A stretch of 64,000 nt of DNA from JBBQWZ01 sp038210135 (GTDB taxonomy: Bacteria; Acidobacteriota; Terriglobia; Bryobacterales; Bryobacteraceae), in NCBI GenBank assembly GCA_038210135.1, contig JBBQWZ010000021.1, forward strand, positions 1 to 64,000, read 5' to 3'. The position numbers were made by a program, and so were the translations under genes. The notes under the pieces are model-generated. The model saw only the letters and a list, made by a program, of their open reading frames with translations, did not search any database and was not told the origin of the DNA. This document shows positions 16,737 to 25,211 of the stretch, piece after piece; the stretch's first letter is position 1, and every line of letters begins with the position of its first letter.

Positions 16737-17798
16737 CTAACCGGGCAAAACGCCGCCCGTTAAGCGGTAAATGTAGGCTAGGATTTCAGCGACCGCGCGA
16801 TATAGATGCCCAGGGATTTCCTGGCCTACCTCAACGGATTTGAACAGCGCTCGCGCCAGCGGCGGGTTCTCCACGATCGTTACCTGATTTCGAATGGCGA
16901 TTTCGCGGATCCGGAGCGCGACCAGATCCTTTCCCTTCGCGACCACTAGCGGCGCGCCAGAACTGTCCGCCTGATAGCGGATTGCGACGGCGTAGTGCGT
17001 CGGATTTACGATCACCGCGGTTGCGGTCGGAACTGCCTGCATCATGCGCCGCTTCGACATTTCGCGTTGCATGCGGCGGATCTTCATCTTGATTTCAGGA
17101 CTGCCTTCCTGCTCTTTAGCCTCCTGCCGGACCTCGTGCTTCGACATCATGAGGTTTTTCGTGAAGTTCGATCGTTGCCGCACCATGTCGATTACGCCGA
17201 TCAGCACGGTGATCATCGCGACCCGCCAAACCAGGGACATCACATTCGAGCGGATCTCCACACCGATTTGCTCGATCGGTTGATGAATCAGCGAGAGAAA
17301 GCGCGGCAGGCGATCGTTCACCTCAGACCACAAGATCCAGCTCACGAGCCCCAGAAGTGCGATGGAATAGGCCGCGGCCGCGCCATTCTGGCCGGCAAGA
17401 CCCTTCAACTTCTGCGCCGGCATCAGACGCGAGAAATCCACGCGGAATCGCCCCGGCAGGCGCATTTGCGTCATACCCAGCTGCACGCCGAGCGTGAGAA
17501 CGATCACCGCAAAACCGCAAAGCAAAAAGGACAACAAGCCTTGTTGCAGAGCGCGCTGAAACAACAGTGCGCAGGCACCGGGAGACAGCTCCGAACTGAA
17601 AGCGGACTGCAGCAGGCCACGAACCAGGGAGCGGAGACTGGCGAACCAATCCGGGCCGAAGATCGAAAATACGACCGCGTAACCCACCAGCACGACCGAC
17701 GAGGTCAAATCTTTGCTGATCGGAAAGCGGCCTTCTTTATAGGCGCGATCCAACCTTCTCGGTGTCGGTTTTTCGGTACGTTGGGAGCTGTCTGACAC
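16737..17798 (-). CDS. flhB: FlhB, export switch protein
   Basis: Substrate-specificity switch of the flagellar export apparatus, 353 residues. The N-terminus SDSSQRTEKPTPRRLDRAYKEGRFPISKDL is the family hallmark. Four membrane segments follow. The autocleavage site NPTH is intact in VIVNPTHYAVAIRYQ, so the protein should self-cleave between Asn and Pro to switch from rod/hook to filament export. The start is GTG at 17798, 11 bp after the fliR stop. The C-terminal cytosolic domain is complete. Confidence 0.96.
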   Translation of the reverse strand: MSDSSQRTEKPTPRRLDRAYKEGRFPISKDLTSSVVLVGYAVVFSIFGPDWFASLRSLVRGLLQSAFSSELSPGACALLFQRALQQGLLSFLLCGFAVIVLTLGVQLGMTQMRLPGRFRVDFSRLMPAQKLKGLAGQNGAAAAYSIALLGLVSWILWSEVNDRLPRFLSLIHQPIEQIGVEIRSNVMSLVWRVAMITVLIGVIDMVRQRSNFTKNLMMSKHEVRQEAKEQEGSPEIKMKIRRMQREMSKRRMMQAVPTATAVIVNPTHYAVAIRYQADSSGAPLVVAKGKDLVALRIREIAIRNQVTIVENPPLARALFKSVEVGQEIPGHLYRAVAEILAYIYRLTGGVLPG

Positions 17799-17808
17799 GC
17801 CTAGGCTT

Positions 17809-18579
17809 TCATAGGAGGAACGACCGCAGCACAGCCGCCCACGGTACGGCGGCGGAATGGAGCAAGCGGCCGATGGAATAAACCACGCTCGAGAAGACCA
17901 GGAGTGCGATCAGAATCTTGACCGAGAACGATAGAGTGATCACTTGCAATTGCGGCTGCATACGGCTGAACAACGCGAGTCCGACGTCGATCGTCAGCAT
18001 GATCGCGGAGATGGGCGCGGCTAGCCGAAGCCCGACGCGGAAAAGGTCGCTGCCCAGTTGCAGGATGGCCTGGACAGAAGCAGGATTCCAATGCGCGGTG
18101 CCGACCGGATGGCGGATCAACCCTTCGGCGAGCGCGCGGATCACGACGTGATCGAGGTCGGTCGCGAGAAACAATCCGCCGGTGGCCAGAAACACCAGCA
18201 CGGAAAGCACCGTCGAATCCGCCTGGCTGGTCGGGTCCAAGGTAGATGCGTACGAAAAACCCGCCTGCAATCCGATGATTTGCGCTCCCAACTGAAAGCC
18301 TTCAAGCAATAAGGCGGTGGCTAAGCCGTAGCAAATTCCGATTCCGGACTCGATCAAAACGGCCGGAAACAACTCGGCGGTGCTTTCGAGCGCCGGGCTC
18401 CTGGTGGGATCGAACAATAGACAGGCGATGACCAGCGCCAGAAACGCCCGTACGCCCATTGGCATGTTCTTGAAGCCAGGGACGGGAGTAAACGCAAAGA
18501 TGCCGGCAACGCGCGAGAGCGTCAACAGAAACGTCGAAAGGACGCGCGTCATTTGGTCGTCGATGAGGAGACTGAACAC
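17809..18579 (-). CDS. fliR: FliR, export gate protein
   Basis: Membrane component of the export gate core (FliPQR), with about six hydrophobic helices. I start at the GTG at 18579, giving (M)FSLLIDDQMTRVLSTFLLTL and 256 residues, the normal size. The frame continues upstream to 18684, but that segment overlaps fliQ and does not resemble FliR. The conserved RVAGIFAFTPVPGFKNMPMGVRAFLAL and FQLGAQIIGLQAGFSYASTLDP support the call. It begins 2 bases after the fliQ stop, so translation is probably coupled. Confidence 0.93.
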   Translation of the reverse strand: MFSLLIDDQMTRVLSTFLLTLSRVAGIFAFTPVPGFKNMPMGVRAFLALVIACLLFDPTRSPALESTAELFPAVLIESGIGICYGLATALLLEGFQLGAQIIGLQAGFSYASTLDPTSQADSTVLSVLVFLATGGLFLATDLDHVVIRALAEGLIRHPVGTAHWNPASVQAILQLGSDLFRVGLRLAAPISAIMLTIDVGLALFSRMQPQLQVITLSFSVKILIALLVFSSVVYSIGRLLHSAAVPWAAVLRSFLL

Positions 18580-18581
18580 GT

Positions 18582-18851
18582 TTAATGGGCGAATCGGGAA
18601 AAGTCGGAAAAGAGGGTGGTGGTGTATGTCATCAACCGGTGCAGCAGCCACGGAAGCCAGACGAGTGCCGCGATCAGGAAGCACGCGAGGCGTGGAACGG
18701 TACTGACGCTGGTGTCTTGGATCGACGTCAGAATCTGGCCAACACTAATCAGGACTCCCACCACAAGTCCGACCAGCAGGAGCGGAAGGCAAACCCAGAA
18801 CGTATTCATCAGCGCGCCATGCAGGAGATCGAGCGCCATGCTGGTTGTCAT
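18582..18851 (-). CDS. fliQ: FliQ, export gate protein
   Basis: A small two-helix membrane protein of 89 residues that forms four copies in the FliPQR core. The sequence fits the family: FWVCLPLLLVGLVVGVLISVGQILTSIQDTSVSTVPRL, with the conserved QILTSIQ...T loop, then a second helix (CFLIAALVWLPWLLHRLMTY). An in-frame ATG at 18839 is an alternative start. It is adjacent to fliP upstream (12 bp) and fliR downstream. Confidence 0.94.
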   Translation of the reverse strand: MTTSMALDLLHGALMNTFWVCLPLLLVGLVVGVLISVGQILTSIQDTSVSTVPRLACFLIAALVWLPWLLHRLMTYTTTLFSDFSRFAH

Positions 18852-18863
18852 TTGGCGAATCCT

Positions 18864-19589
18864 TTAGTAAAACGACTTCACGAGCGATCCGACCACCAGA
18901 TTCCACCCGTCCACCAGCACAAAAAGTAGGATCTTCAGCGGGGCGGAGATCATGACGGGAGGTAATTGGACCATGCCCACCGACAGCGTGATGGAGGCGA
19001 TCAACAGGTCGACGATCAGGAAGGGAAGGAACAAGACGGCGCCAATCTGGAAGGCGGTTTTCAACTCCGACAGAATGTACGCGGGGAGCAAAACAGACAG
19101 ACTCAATTCGGAACGGTTCGCGGGCGCCGGTGTGTGCGAGATATCCAGGAAAAGAGCGACGTCTTTTTCGCGCACGAACTTGCTGAGGTACAGCGCAACC
19201 GGTTTCGACGCCGTTTGGAGCGCGGATTCGGCCGTCATCGAGCCCTTCTCATAGGGCATCCAACTCGTCTCGTAGATTTCGCGGGCAACCGGCTGAATCA
19301 GAAACATGGTCAGAAACATGGCCAGGCCGACCATCACTTGATTCGAGGGCACCGTTTGCGTACCGATCGCCTGGCGCAGGAAGTGGAGCACCACGACGAT
19401 CCGTAAGAACGGCGTGACGCTCATCAGAATCGCCGGCAGAAGCACCATGCCGGTGAGGAACAACGCGATCTGCATCGCGAAATCCATGGGCGGTTTGCCC
19501 CCCTTGGCCAGATCGGCCATCGGGTTGTTTGCTGCAAACAACGAAACGCCGGCCGCGAACGCCAAAACCGTGATTCTGGCGATCAGCAT
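18864..19589 (-). CDS. fliP: FliP, export gate protein
   Basis: The five-copy gate subunit of the export channel. From the ATG at 19589 it has 241 residues, with an N-terminal signal-like helix (ITVLAFAAGVSLFAANN) as usual for FliP. The signatures FLTGMVLLPAILMSVTPFLRIVVVLHFLRQAIGTQTVPSNQVMVGLAMFLTMF, SWMPYEK, and LPAYILSELKTAFQIGAVLFLPFLIVDLLIASI follow in order. Its start overlaps the fliO end by 7 bp. Confidence 0.96.
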   Translation of the reverse strand: MLIARITVLAFAAGVSLFAANNPMADLAKGGKPPMDFAMQIALFLTGMVLLPAILMSVTPFLRIVVVLHFLRQAIGTQTVPSNQVMVGLAMFLTMFLIQPVAREIYETSWMPYEKGSMTAESALQTASKPVALYLSKFVREKDVALFLDISHTPAPANRSELSLSVLLPAYILSELKTAFQIGAVLFLPFLIVDLLIASITLSVGMVQLPPVMISAPLKILLFVLVDGWNLVVGSLVKSFY

Positions 19590-19873
19590 GCAGCCCCGAT
19601 TTGTCGCGCCGCGGCCTCTTCCGTCCGCCGCGAATCGATCAAGGTGCATCCGTGCTGGTGGGTCGCGATCAGAAAAGTTCCCCCGTCGGATTGGACCAGG
19701 TGCAGGCTGTGGTTCGCGGTGAGCGCGATCCTGGCAACCACCGCGAGGTTCCGCGCCGGCACTCCCCCGGCGGCAAGCAAGCCGCGCTTTCGAACCACGT
19801 ACAGGGCACCAGCCAGAAGGCCCAGCACCGCTGCGATCGATCCAACCGCCCGCAAGATTTCCAGGAACTCCAT
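19583..19873 (-). CDS. fliO: FliO-like export assembly protein
   Basis: A 96-residue protein with one N-terminal membrane helix (AVGSIAAVLGLLAGALYVV) and a short soluble part (NLAVVARIALTANHSLHLVQSDGGTFLIATHQHGCTLI). The second part fits the FliO pattern 'l.L....LhlV..gg..lLiG.t...v.ll'. FliO helps FliP oligomerise and is poorly conserved. The location between fliN and fliP is the classical fliNOPQR order, which carries most of the weight. It overlaps fliP by 7 bp. Confidence 0.85.
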   Translation of the reverse strand: MEFLEILRAVGSIAAVLGLLAGALYVVRKRGLLAAGGVPARNLAVVARIALTANHSLHLVQSDGGTFLIATHQHGCTLIDSRRTEEAAARQIGAAC

Positions 19874-19879
19874 TTCGAT

Positions 19880-20128
19880 CTAGTCCTCTTCCAGGAAGTC
19901 CGTAATGCGAACTCCCACTGAGTCTTCGATGATCACGATTTCGCCGAATCCAAGGAGTGTTCCGCCGACCAGGATGTCGATATTTTCACCCGCCGAACGG
20001 CACATCTTGACCACCGAACCCGCTTCGAGCTCAAGGAGTTCGTGGATGGTCATGGTCCGGTGGTCCAGTTGGGCTTCGACGTCCATGGGCACGTCGGCAA
20101 AATGCGAGATCACTTCAGTCGGTGTCAT
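19880..20128 (-). CDS. fliN: FliN, flagellar motor switch protein (SpoA domain only)
   Basis: An 82-residue SpoA/FliN domain (MDVEAQLDHRTMTIHELLELEAGSVVKM, then NIDILVGGTLLGFGEIVIIEDSVGVRITDF). FliN forms the lower C-ring, where CheY-P signalling and export-ATPase docking occur. Most FliN proteins carry an extra N-terminal extension that is missing here; a stand-alone domain is still common. It lies 4 bp after flgE and 6 bp before fliO. Confidence 0.92.
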   Translation of the reverse strand: MTPTEVISHFADVPMDVEAQLDHRTMTIHELLELEAGSVVKMCRSAGENIDILVGGTLLGFGEIVIIEDSVGVRITDFLEED

Positions 20129-20132
20129 GCGG

Positions 20133-21377
20133 TTAACGCTTCAGGTTGATGGTTTCCTGGCTCACTTCGTCCACCGCCGTGATCACGCGGGCATTCGCCT
20201 GATAACCGCGTTGGAAAACGATCAGGTTGGTGAATTCCTTCGCGATATCGACCGTCGAACCTTCAATCGCGCCGCCGAGTACCATTCCGCGTCCACCGGT
20301 GCCGGGCAGTCCGATCGCCGGAAGCGCGGTGCGCGCACTCAACTGGAACATGCTGTTACCGACAGCGATCAGCGATTCCGGATTGCGCACGGTCGCCATG
20401 GCCATCTGTCCGACGATCGATTGCGTTCCGTTCGAGAATTGGGCCAGAATCTTGCCGCCGTCCGAAACGCCGACGTGCGTCAAGCTGGAAGCGGCCGAAC
20501 CGTCCTGGGTTAACGCGGAAGTGGACGACGTCTGCGCGTACTGCGTCAGCCTGGGTGTCGCGCCGTTGAAAATGTTCCAACCGATGGACATGTCGGATGC
20601 CCCGGACGAGAGGCCCGTGATTGCCAACGTCGGAGCCGGATCCGTCAGCGAAGGGCTGGTCAAGTGGCCTCCGCCATCGAAGGTCAAAGTACCGGTGACC
20701 GGCGTGATCGGACTGGTGACGTCGGAACTCGGGAAATTGAAGGAGTAATCCCACTGATTCGCCGTGGCCGAGCGGGTGAAGCTGATCGTCACCGTGTGCG
20801 AGTTTCCCAGCGAATCATACGTTTCGAGCGACGTCGAGAACGACGTGGGGGGCGGGCCCGCCGTACCCGCTGCGTCCAGATTTACGTCAACCGACAAATT
20901 GGAAGTCGCCTGGGGCGGCTTCAAAGTGCCGACGGGAACTACGATGTCGCCAATGGGCGCGTTGGTATTTACGTTGCCGTTGGCGCTCGCCCAGCCCTGC
21001 AGCTTCTCGCCCGTCGCAGCGACCATATTGCCTTGGTTGTCCAGCTGCAGGTTTCCGCCGCGCGTGTATTGAATGCCGCCGTTCGGCGCCCGGACGACGA
21101 AGAATCCGTCGCCCTGTATGGCCGCATCGAGCGGACCCGCGCTCGTCTGGATGGCGCCCTGCGAAAATTGCCGAAGCGTAATCGGCCGGCCGACGCCGAA
21201 TCCGACCTGGGTCTCGCCCAGTCCGGCACCCAGCGACTGGGTGACCAGATCGTGAAAGGACACCGCGCTTTGCTTGAATCCTGGAGTATTCAAGTTCGCG
21301 AGGTTATTACCAACGACATCGATAGCCGTCGAAAAGGCGCTGAGGCCGGAAAGCGCGGTGGAGAATGAGGTAAGCAT
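20133..21377 (-). CDS. flgE: FlgE, flagellar hook protein
   Basis: Structural subunit of the hook, 414 residues (usual 400-430). The N-terminal rod-type helix is MLTSFSTALSGLSAFSTAIDVVGNNLANLNTPGFKQS. The D1/D2 beta domains hold GDGFFVVRAPNGGIQYTRGGNLQLDNQGNMVAATGEKLQGW. The C-terminal helix ends VDIAKEFTNLIVFQRGYQANARVITAVDEVSQETINLKR. Both termini form the inner tube. It is exported without a signal peptide, and the cap protein FlgD and length ruler FliK are encoded directly upstream. Confidence 0.96.
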   Translation of the reverse strand: MLTSFSTALSGLSAFSTAIDVVGNNLANLNTPGFKQSAVSFHDLVTQSLGAGLGETQVGFGVGRPITLRQFSQGAIQTSAGPLDAAIQGDGFFVVRAPNGGIQYTRGGNLQLDNQGNMVAATGEKLQGWASANGNVNTNAPIGDIVVPVGTLKPPQATSNLSVDVNLDAAGTAGPPPTSFSTSLETYDSLGNSHTVTISFTRSATANQWDYSFNFPSSDVTSPITPVTGTLTFDGGGHLTSPSLTDPAPTLAITGLSSGASDMSIGWNIFNGATPRLTQYAQTSSTSALTQDGSAASSLTHVGVSDGGKILAQFSNGTQSIVGQMAMATVRNPESLIAVGNSMFQLSARTALPAIGLPGTGGRGMVLGGAIEGSTVDIAKEFTNLIVFQRGYQANARVITAVDEVSQETINLKR

Positions 21378-21415
21378 ATTGGGTTTCCTGTCTGGGTTCC
21401 GTTTAAGAGAAGGTT

Positions 21416-21718
21416 TTACGATTTAGCCGGAGGCCGAATTTGCGCGACCAGGATGTCCAGCGATTTCGCGATCGCATCCAAATCCTGGCGCGAGGCCAAG
21501 CCGGTTTCGAGCGATGAAAATTGCGCGAGCTGCGCCACGAACTGTGTTCCGTCCGCCGGACTCTGCGGATCCTGATTCTTCAATTGCGCCACCAGGAGTT
21601 GCAGGAAAGTAGCTTTATTCGCCAGCGGATCAGCGACCGGGGCTGCGGCCGGAGGCTTGCTTTTGGTGTCGTTCTGCACCGCGAACATCGAACTTGTCAT
21701 TTGTTGAATTGCGCTCAT
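21416..21718 (-). CDS. flgD: FlgD, hook cap protein, minimal form
   Basis: Contains the conserved FlgD N-terminal region (DPLANKATFLQLLVAQLKNQDPQSPADGTQFVAQLAQFSSLETG) and little more; 100 residues against about 220 for the enterobacterial protein. The C-terminal tudor- and Ig-like domains are missing. The coding sequence ends in a normal stop and the next gene follows 38 bp later, so there is no obvious frameshift. Short FlgD versions exist in several phyla. It overlaps fliK by 4 bp (ATGA, 21715-21718). Confidence 0.9.
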   Translation of the reverse strand: MSAIQQMTSSMFAVQNDTKSKPPAAAPVADPLANKATFLQLLVAQLKNQDPQSPADGTQFVAQLAQFSSLETGLASRQDLDAIAKSLDILVAQIRPPAKS

Positions 21719-23529
21719 CGATCTGTCCCTTCTGTGTAAACGGTCTGTTCATTCTGTTCGAAGGCTTGCCCAAACGCGCTCGCCTCTGGATCCGGCCGTT
21801 CCCGGTGGTCTCTTCTCGAATGCTGATTTTGGCCGTGATTTCCCTGCGGATTTCCGGATGGCGTTTCTTTCTGATCGTTGGCCGAGCCTTCGCTCGCCGA
21901 AACTGATTTTTGTTGCGGCGTCCAGGTTTCCGCCGACATGCCGAGCCGATCGAGGCTATCCACCAGCCCTCTTAAGTCGCGCCGTAAAGCGGTTGCGACG
22001 CCGGCATCGTCGCTCCGGACCGAGAAGCCAAGCTCTCCGCCGCGCTCGTGAATCTTGAGGTCGATCCGTGCGCCCTCGGAATCGCCCAGCCGCAGAGTCA
22101 TGTCCCGGACGGTGGGCGTAGGCGGCTTACCGCCAGCTTCGGGTTGCGTCTCCGCCGCACCTTCCGCGGGCTGCGCCTTTTTGTCGTCGGTCCGAAGCGG
22201 CTGGGATCCCCCAGGATTAGCCGGGAGTGCGATGTCGTTGTGCGGCTCCTCGCGACCATTCCCCGGATCTTTTGGCTTTGGACTCGCGTTGATCGCACCT
22301 TCTGACGCAAGAGCGGACCGGAACGACGCGGGTTCGGAAGACTCAAATGCTTTCGGAATCACACCTTTTAATTCGTCGACCGGGGTCATCGCGGCAGACT
22401 GCACCCGTTCGACCACATCGGCTGACTGGACTTCGGCTGGTACCGCGTTGCCTTCTGAATTCGCACGGGGCGCCCTGGGTTCGATGGCGTTGCCCACGCC
22501 GACCGCGTTCGATGCGTCGAGAACCGCCGTCGGCGGAGCGGTTGCGGAAAGGTCGATTCGTCCAGAGAACGCGAAGTTGGCGAGCGGCGCCGCTACCGTC
22601 TGTGGCTGGATGCTCGACATTGTGAGCGTGCCGCTGGCGGCCCGGCCGGAGATCGAGGGCCGGGTATCCGCCGAGGCAACAGGCTCCATTGGCTGTTGCT
22701 CGGAGCGCCCGTCCGTTCCCGCGGGCGGCGCGTGAACGCCGACCACCGGTACGGAGCTCGCCTGGTCCACCGGAAGAATCGGAGCGATCGACACTGCTCG
22801 CTTTTTTCCCGATGTCTCCCGCGATGCTGTTGGTTCATCGGCAGGAGCAACCGCAGGCGCAACCGCCGGAGCAACCCCGGCAGTCAGATTCATTTGCGCT
22901 GTACGCGTTCCCTCCGCGATAGCCGACGCAGTCTGCGGAACCGGTAAGGCGGCGAGGAGGTTGACGGCCGGGTCCACGACGTTCGAGCCCATCGGCTTCC
23001 CTTGCGTCTCGTCTGCGATGTTTACCGTAGTTTCGAGTGCGGTCTGCGAGGCGGCGGCCGCTAATGGCGCGGCTAGAACCGGCGTCAATGGCGGAACAGC
23101 GGCCGATAAGGGCACTCCATTCGCAGCCAATGCAAGCTCCGCGGCGGGCGTCGCCGTCTGATTCTTCGATGCCTCCGGAGGGTTGGCGATCAGCACGTGC
23201 TGATTTCTTCCAAATAAGGATTGCAAGGAAGTCAACGAAGGGCTTCCTTTCGAAGCCGCGGCGTCCGGAGTCGTTGCGGATTCGCTCGGCGAATTGACTT
23301 CGGTGGGCGCCCCGAGCGCCAGCGCGAACAATAACGCCAGGGTTTCCCCGAATCCCTGCGCGGTTGGCTGCGCCTTCGCATCCTTCGAACTCGCGCCGGC
23401 ATTCACGGCGATTCCTGCCACTTGCTGTGCGCTTGCGTTCGGACTGGCGACGGCGTTCACGACACCATCGAATGCAGTTCGGTCGCCAAATCGGAAAGCG
23501 TTCGATTGCCTTGCATTCCGCAAAATCAA
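21715..23529 (-). CDS. fliK: FliK-like hook-length control protein
   Basis: A 604-residue, Ala/Pro/Ser-rich and largely disordered protein with a C-terminal Flg_hook domain (VRDMTLRLGDSEGARIDLKIHERGGELGFSVRSDDAGVATALRRDLRGLVDSLDRLGM). This is the standard FliK layout: an extended ruler followed by a domain that contacts FlhB. The start is TTG at 23529, with no ATG nearby, so the exact start is uncertain. It is the first gene of the minus-strand block, back to back with flgF. Confidence 0.87.
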   Translation of the reverse strand: MILRNARQSNAFRFGDRTAFDGVVNAVASPNASAQQVAGIAVNAGASSKDAKAQPTAQGFGETLALLFALALGAPTEVNSPSESATTPDAAASKGSPSLTSLQSLFGRNQHVLIANPPEASKNQTATPAAELALAANGVPLSAAVPPLTPVLAAPLAAAASQTALETTVNIADETQGKPMGSNVVDPAVNLLAALPVPQTASAIAEGTRTAQMNLTAGVAPAVAPAVAPADEPTASRETSGKKRAVSIAPILPVDQASSVPVVGVHAPPAGTDGRSEQQPMEPVASADTRPSISGRAASGTLTMSSIQPQTVAAPLANFAFSGRIDLSATAPPTAVLDASNAVGVGNAIEPRAPRANSEGNAVPAEVQSADVVERVQSAAMTPVDELKGVIPKAFESSEPASFRSALASEGAINASPKPKDPGNGREEPHNDIALPANPGGSQPLRTDDKKAQPAEGAAETQPEAGGKPPTPTVRDMTLRLGDSEGARIDLKIHERGGELGFSVRSDDAGVATALRRDLRGLVDSLDRLGMSAETWTPQQKSVSASEGSANDQKETPSGNPQGNHGQNQHSRRDHRERPDPEASAFGQAFEQNEQTVYTEGTDR

Positions 23530-23667
23530 CGATTCACTGCGGCACGAATTTGTCGTTCTGCAACGTCGCGCGCCACGCGAATGCCACTTTGAAACGCAAC
23601 GCCGAGCTGTCCAAACGCAGGATCAGGCGTTTCTCGTTCGGCCACTCGCATGCATGTGACTCGGCAG
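23530..23667. promoter_or_regulatory. Divergent flagellar intergenic region
   Basis: Separates the fliK (minus) and flgF (plus) blocks and must hold both promoters. I see no clear sigma-28 site (TAAA-N15-GCCGATAA). The best sigma-54-like match, CGGCACgaattTGTC around 23544, fails the GG-N10-GC rule by one base. Confidence 0.4.
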
Positions 23668-24396
23668 ATGGATCCGTTACTCACCAGCGCCGCGAGTGGA
23701 ATGAGAGCGCGTATGGAGTCGCTCGACATCCTCGCGAACAACCTCGCCAACGTTTCCACTTCCGGATTCAAGCTCGATCGCGAGGCCTTCAATGTGTATG
23801 CGTCCGCCGATGCAAAGGACGGCGAATCGTACGCGACTCTGTCTCCTATAACGGAACGTCACGCGACGGATCTCGGACAAGGCCCGCTCACGGAGACCGG
23901 CAGTCCCATGAATCTTGCGCTCGAAGGACAGGGCTTCCTCACCGTTTCGACTGGCGACCGGTTGGTCTACACGCGCAACGGCCAACTCAAGATCGGCAAG
24001 GACGGCGCCATCGAATCGGCCGACGGATACAAGATTCAAAATACTCTCGGCAAGCCCTTGATTGTGGATCCGGCAGTCCCGATCGATGTCGATCGTGAGG
24101 GTATGGTCCGCCAGGGCGGCCAGGAGATCGGGCAGATCCAGATTTCCAAAGTCGACGACGCGAGCAAATTACAAAAGCTCGGCGCGACCTATTTTATGGT
24201 GGCGGACAGCTCCGCGATGCAGAAAGCGGACGCGCAGGTGCGGCAGGGATATTTGGAAGCGTCGAACGTCAATCCGGCCGACTCTTCCATCCGCCTGGTC
24301 GGCGTCATGCGGCAATTCGAGATGTTGCAAAGAGCCATGCAGTTGGGCGCCGACATGAACCGCAAGACCATCGACGAAGTCGCGAAAGCAAGTTGA
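23668..24396 (+). CDS. flgF: FlgF, proximal/distal rod-type protein
   Basis: Flagellar basal-body rod protein of the FlgF/FlgG group, 242 residues from the ATG at 23668 (MDPLLTSAASGMRARMESLD). The ATG at 23650 would add six residues. The N-terminal ILANNLANVSTSGFK and the C-terminal GYLEASNVNPADSSIRLVGVMRQFEMLQRAMQLGADMNRKTIDEVA form the helical tube. LEGQGFLTVSTGDRLVYTRNGQLKIGKDG is the beta region. It is first in the plus-strand rod/ring operon, directly before flgG, as is usual. Confidence 0.92.
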   Translation: MDPLLTSAASGMRARMESLDILANNLANVSTSGFKLDREAFNVYASADAKDGESYATLSPITERHATDLGQGPLTETGSPMNLALEGQGFLTVSTGDRLVYTRNGQLKIGKDGAIESADGYKIQNTLGKPLIVDPAVPIDVDREGMVRQGGQEIGQIQISKVDDASKLQKLGATYFMVADSSAMQKADAQVRQGYLEASNVNPADSSIRLVGVMRQFEMLQRAMQLGADMNRKTIDEVAKAS

Positions 24397-24419
24397 TGAC
24401 GGCAAAAAGGAATTACTAA

Positions 24420-25211
24420 ATGATACGAGCCCTGTACAGCGCTGGCAGCGGAATGAGCGCGCAGCAAATGAACATCGATACCATCGCGCACAATCTGGCT
24501 AACGCGAACACCGCCGGCTTCAAGATGCGCCGGACCCAGTTCCAGGACTTGCTCTATCAGAGCGTGATGCAGCCGGGCGCCGCCGCCGGATCCCAAACCG
24601 TGGTTCCCAGCGGCCTGCAGATCGGGCTTGGCGCGAGGCCGTCGGCGAACTCCGTGGTTTTTTCGCAAGGCAATTTTCAGCAAACCGACAATCCGCTCGA
24701 CGTCGTGATCCAGGGCAAGGGGTTCTTCCAAATTCGCCGCCCAACCGGCGAACTTGCCTACACCCGCGCGGGCGGCTTCCAAATGGATCGCGACGGAAAC
24801 ATGGTCACAGGCAATGGCGATCCGCTCGAACCCCAGATTACGATTCCCGCCACCGCGCAAAACATCGCGATTGCCGCCGACGGAACGGTCAGCTATTCCG
24901 TGCAAGGCCAGACGGCGTCGCAAGTCGCGGGACAGATTCAGTTGGCGAACTTCACCAATCCGGGCGGCCTCAACAGCATCGGCAACGGCCTCTTCCTTCC
25001 CACCGACGCCAGTGGCGATCCGACGGTCGGCAATCCAGGAAGTCAGGATGGGTTCGGGTCCTTGCAGCAGGGTTATCTCGAAGCCTCGAACGTCAGCATC
25101 GTCGAGGAATTTATCGGCATGATCCTCAGCCAGCGCGCCTACGAAGCGAATTCCAAAGTGGTAAAAGCCGCGGACGAAATGTACCAACAGGTCAATAATG
25201 TTACGCGGTAA
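24420..25211 (+). CDS. flgG: FlgG, distal rod protein
   Basis: Distal rod subunit of 263 residues, the normal size. It begins MIRALYSAGSGMSAQQMNID, followed by TIAHNLANANTAGFKMRRTQFQDLLYQ. The core carries QGKGFFQIRRPTGELAYTRAGGFQMDRDGNMV. The protein ends GYLEASNVSIVEEFIGMILSQRAYEANSKVVKAADEMYQQVNNV, the FlgG signature. It overlaps flgA by 14 bp. Confidence 0.97.
   Translation: MIRALYSAGSGMSAQQMNIDTIAHNLANANTAGFKMRRTQFQDLLYQSVMQPGAAAGSQTVVPSGLQIGLGARPSANSVVFSQGNFQQTDNPLDVVIQGKGFFQIRRPTGELAYTRAGGFQMDRDGNMVTGNGDPLEPQITIPATAQNIAIAADGTVSYSVQGQTASQVAGQIQLANFTNPGGLNSIGNGLFLPTDASGDPTVGNPGSQDGFGSLQQGYLEASNVSIVEEFIGMILSQRAYEANSKVVKAADEMYQQVNNVTR

Noticed and set aside
23530..23667. Sigma-54 or sigma-28 promoter between fliK and flgF
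   Set aside because: Best sigma-54 match breaks the GG-N10-GC rule and no TAAA-N15-GCCGATAA was seen, so no promoter class is assigned.
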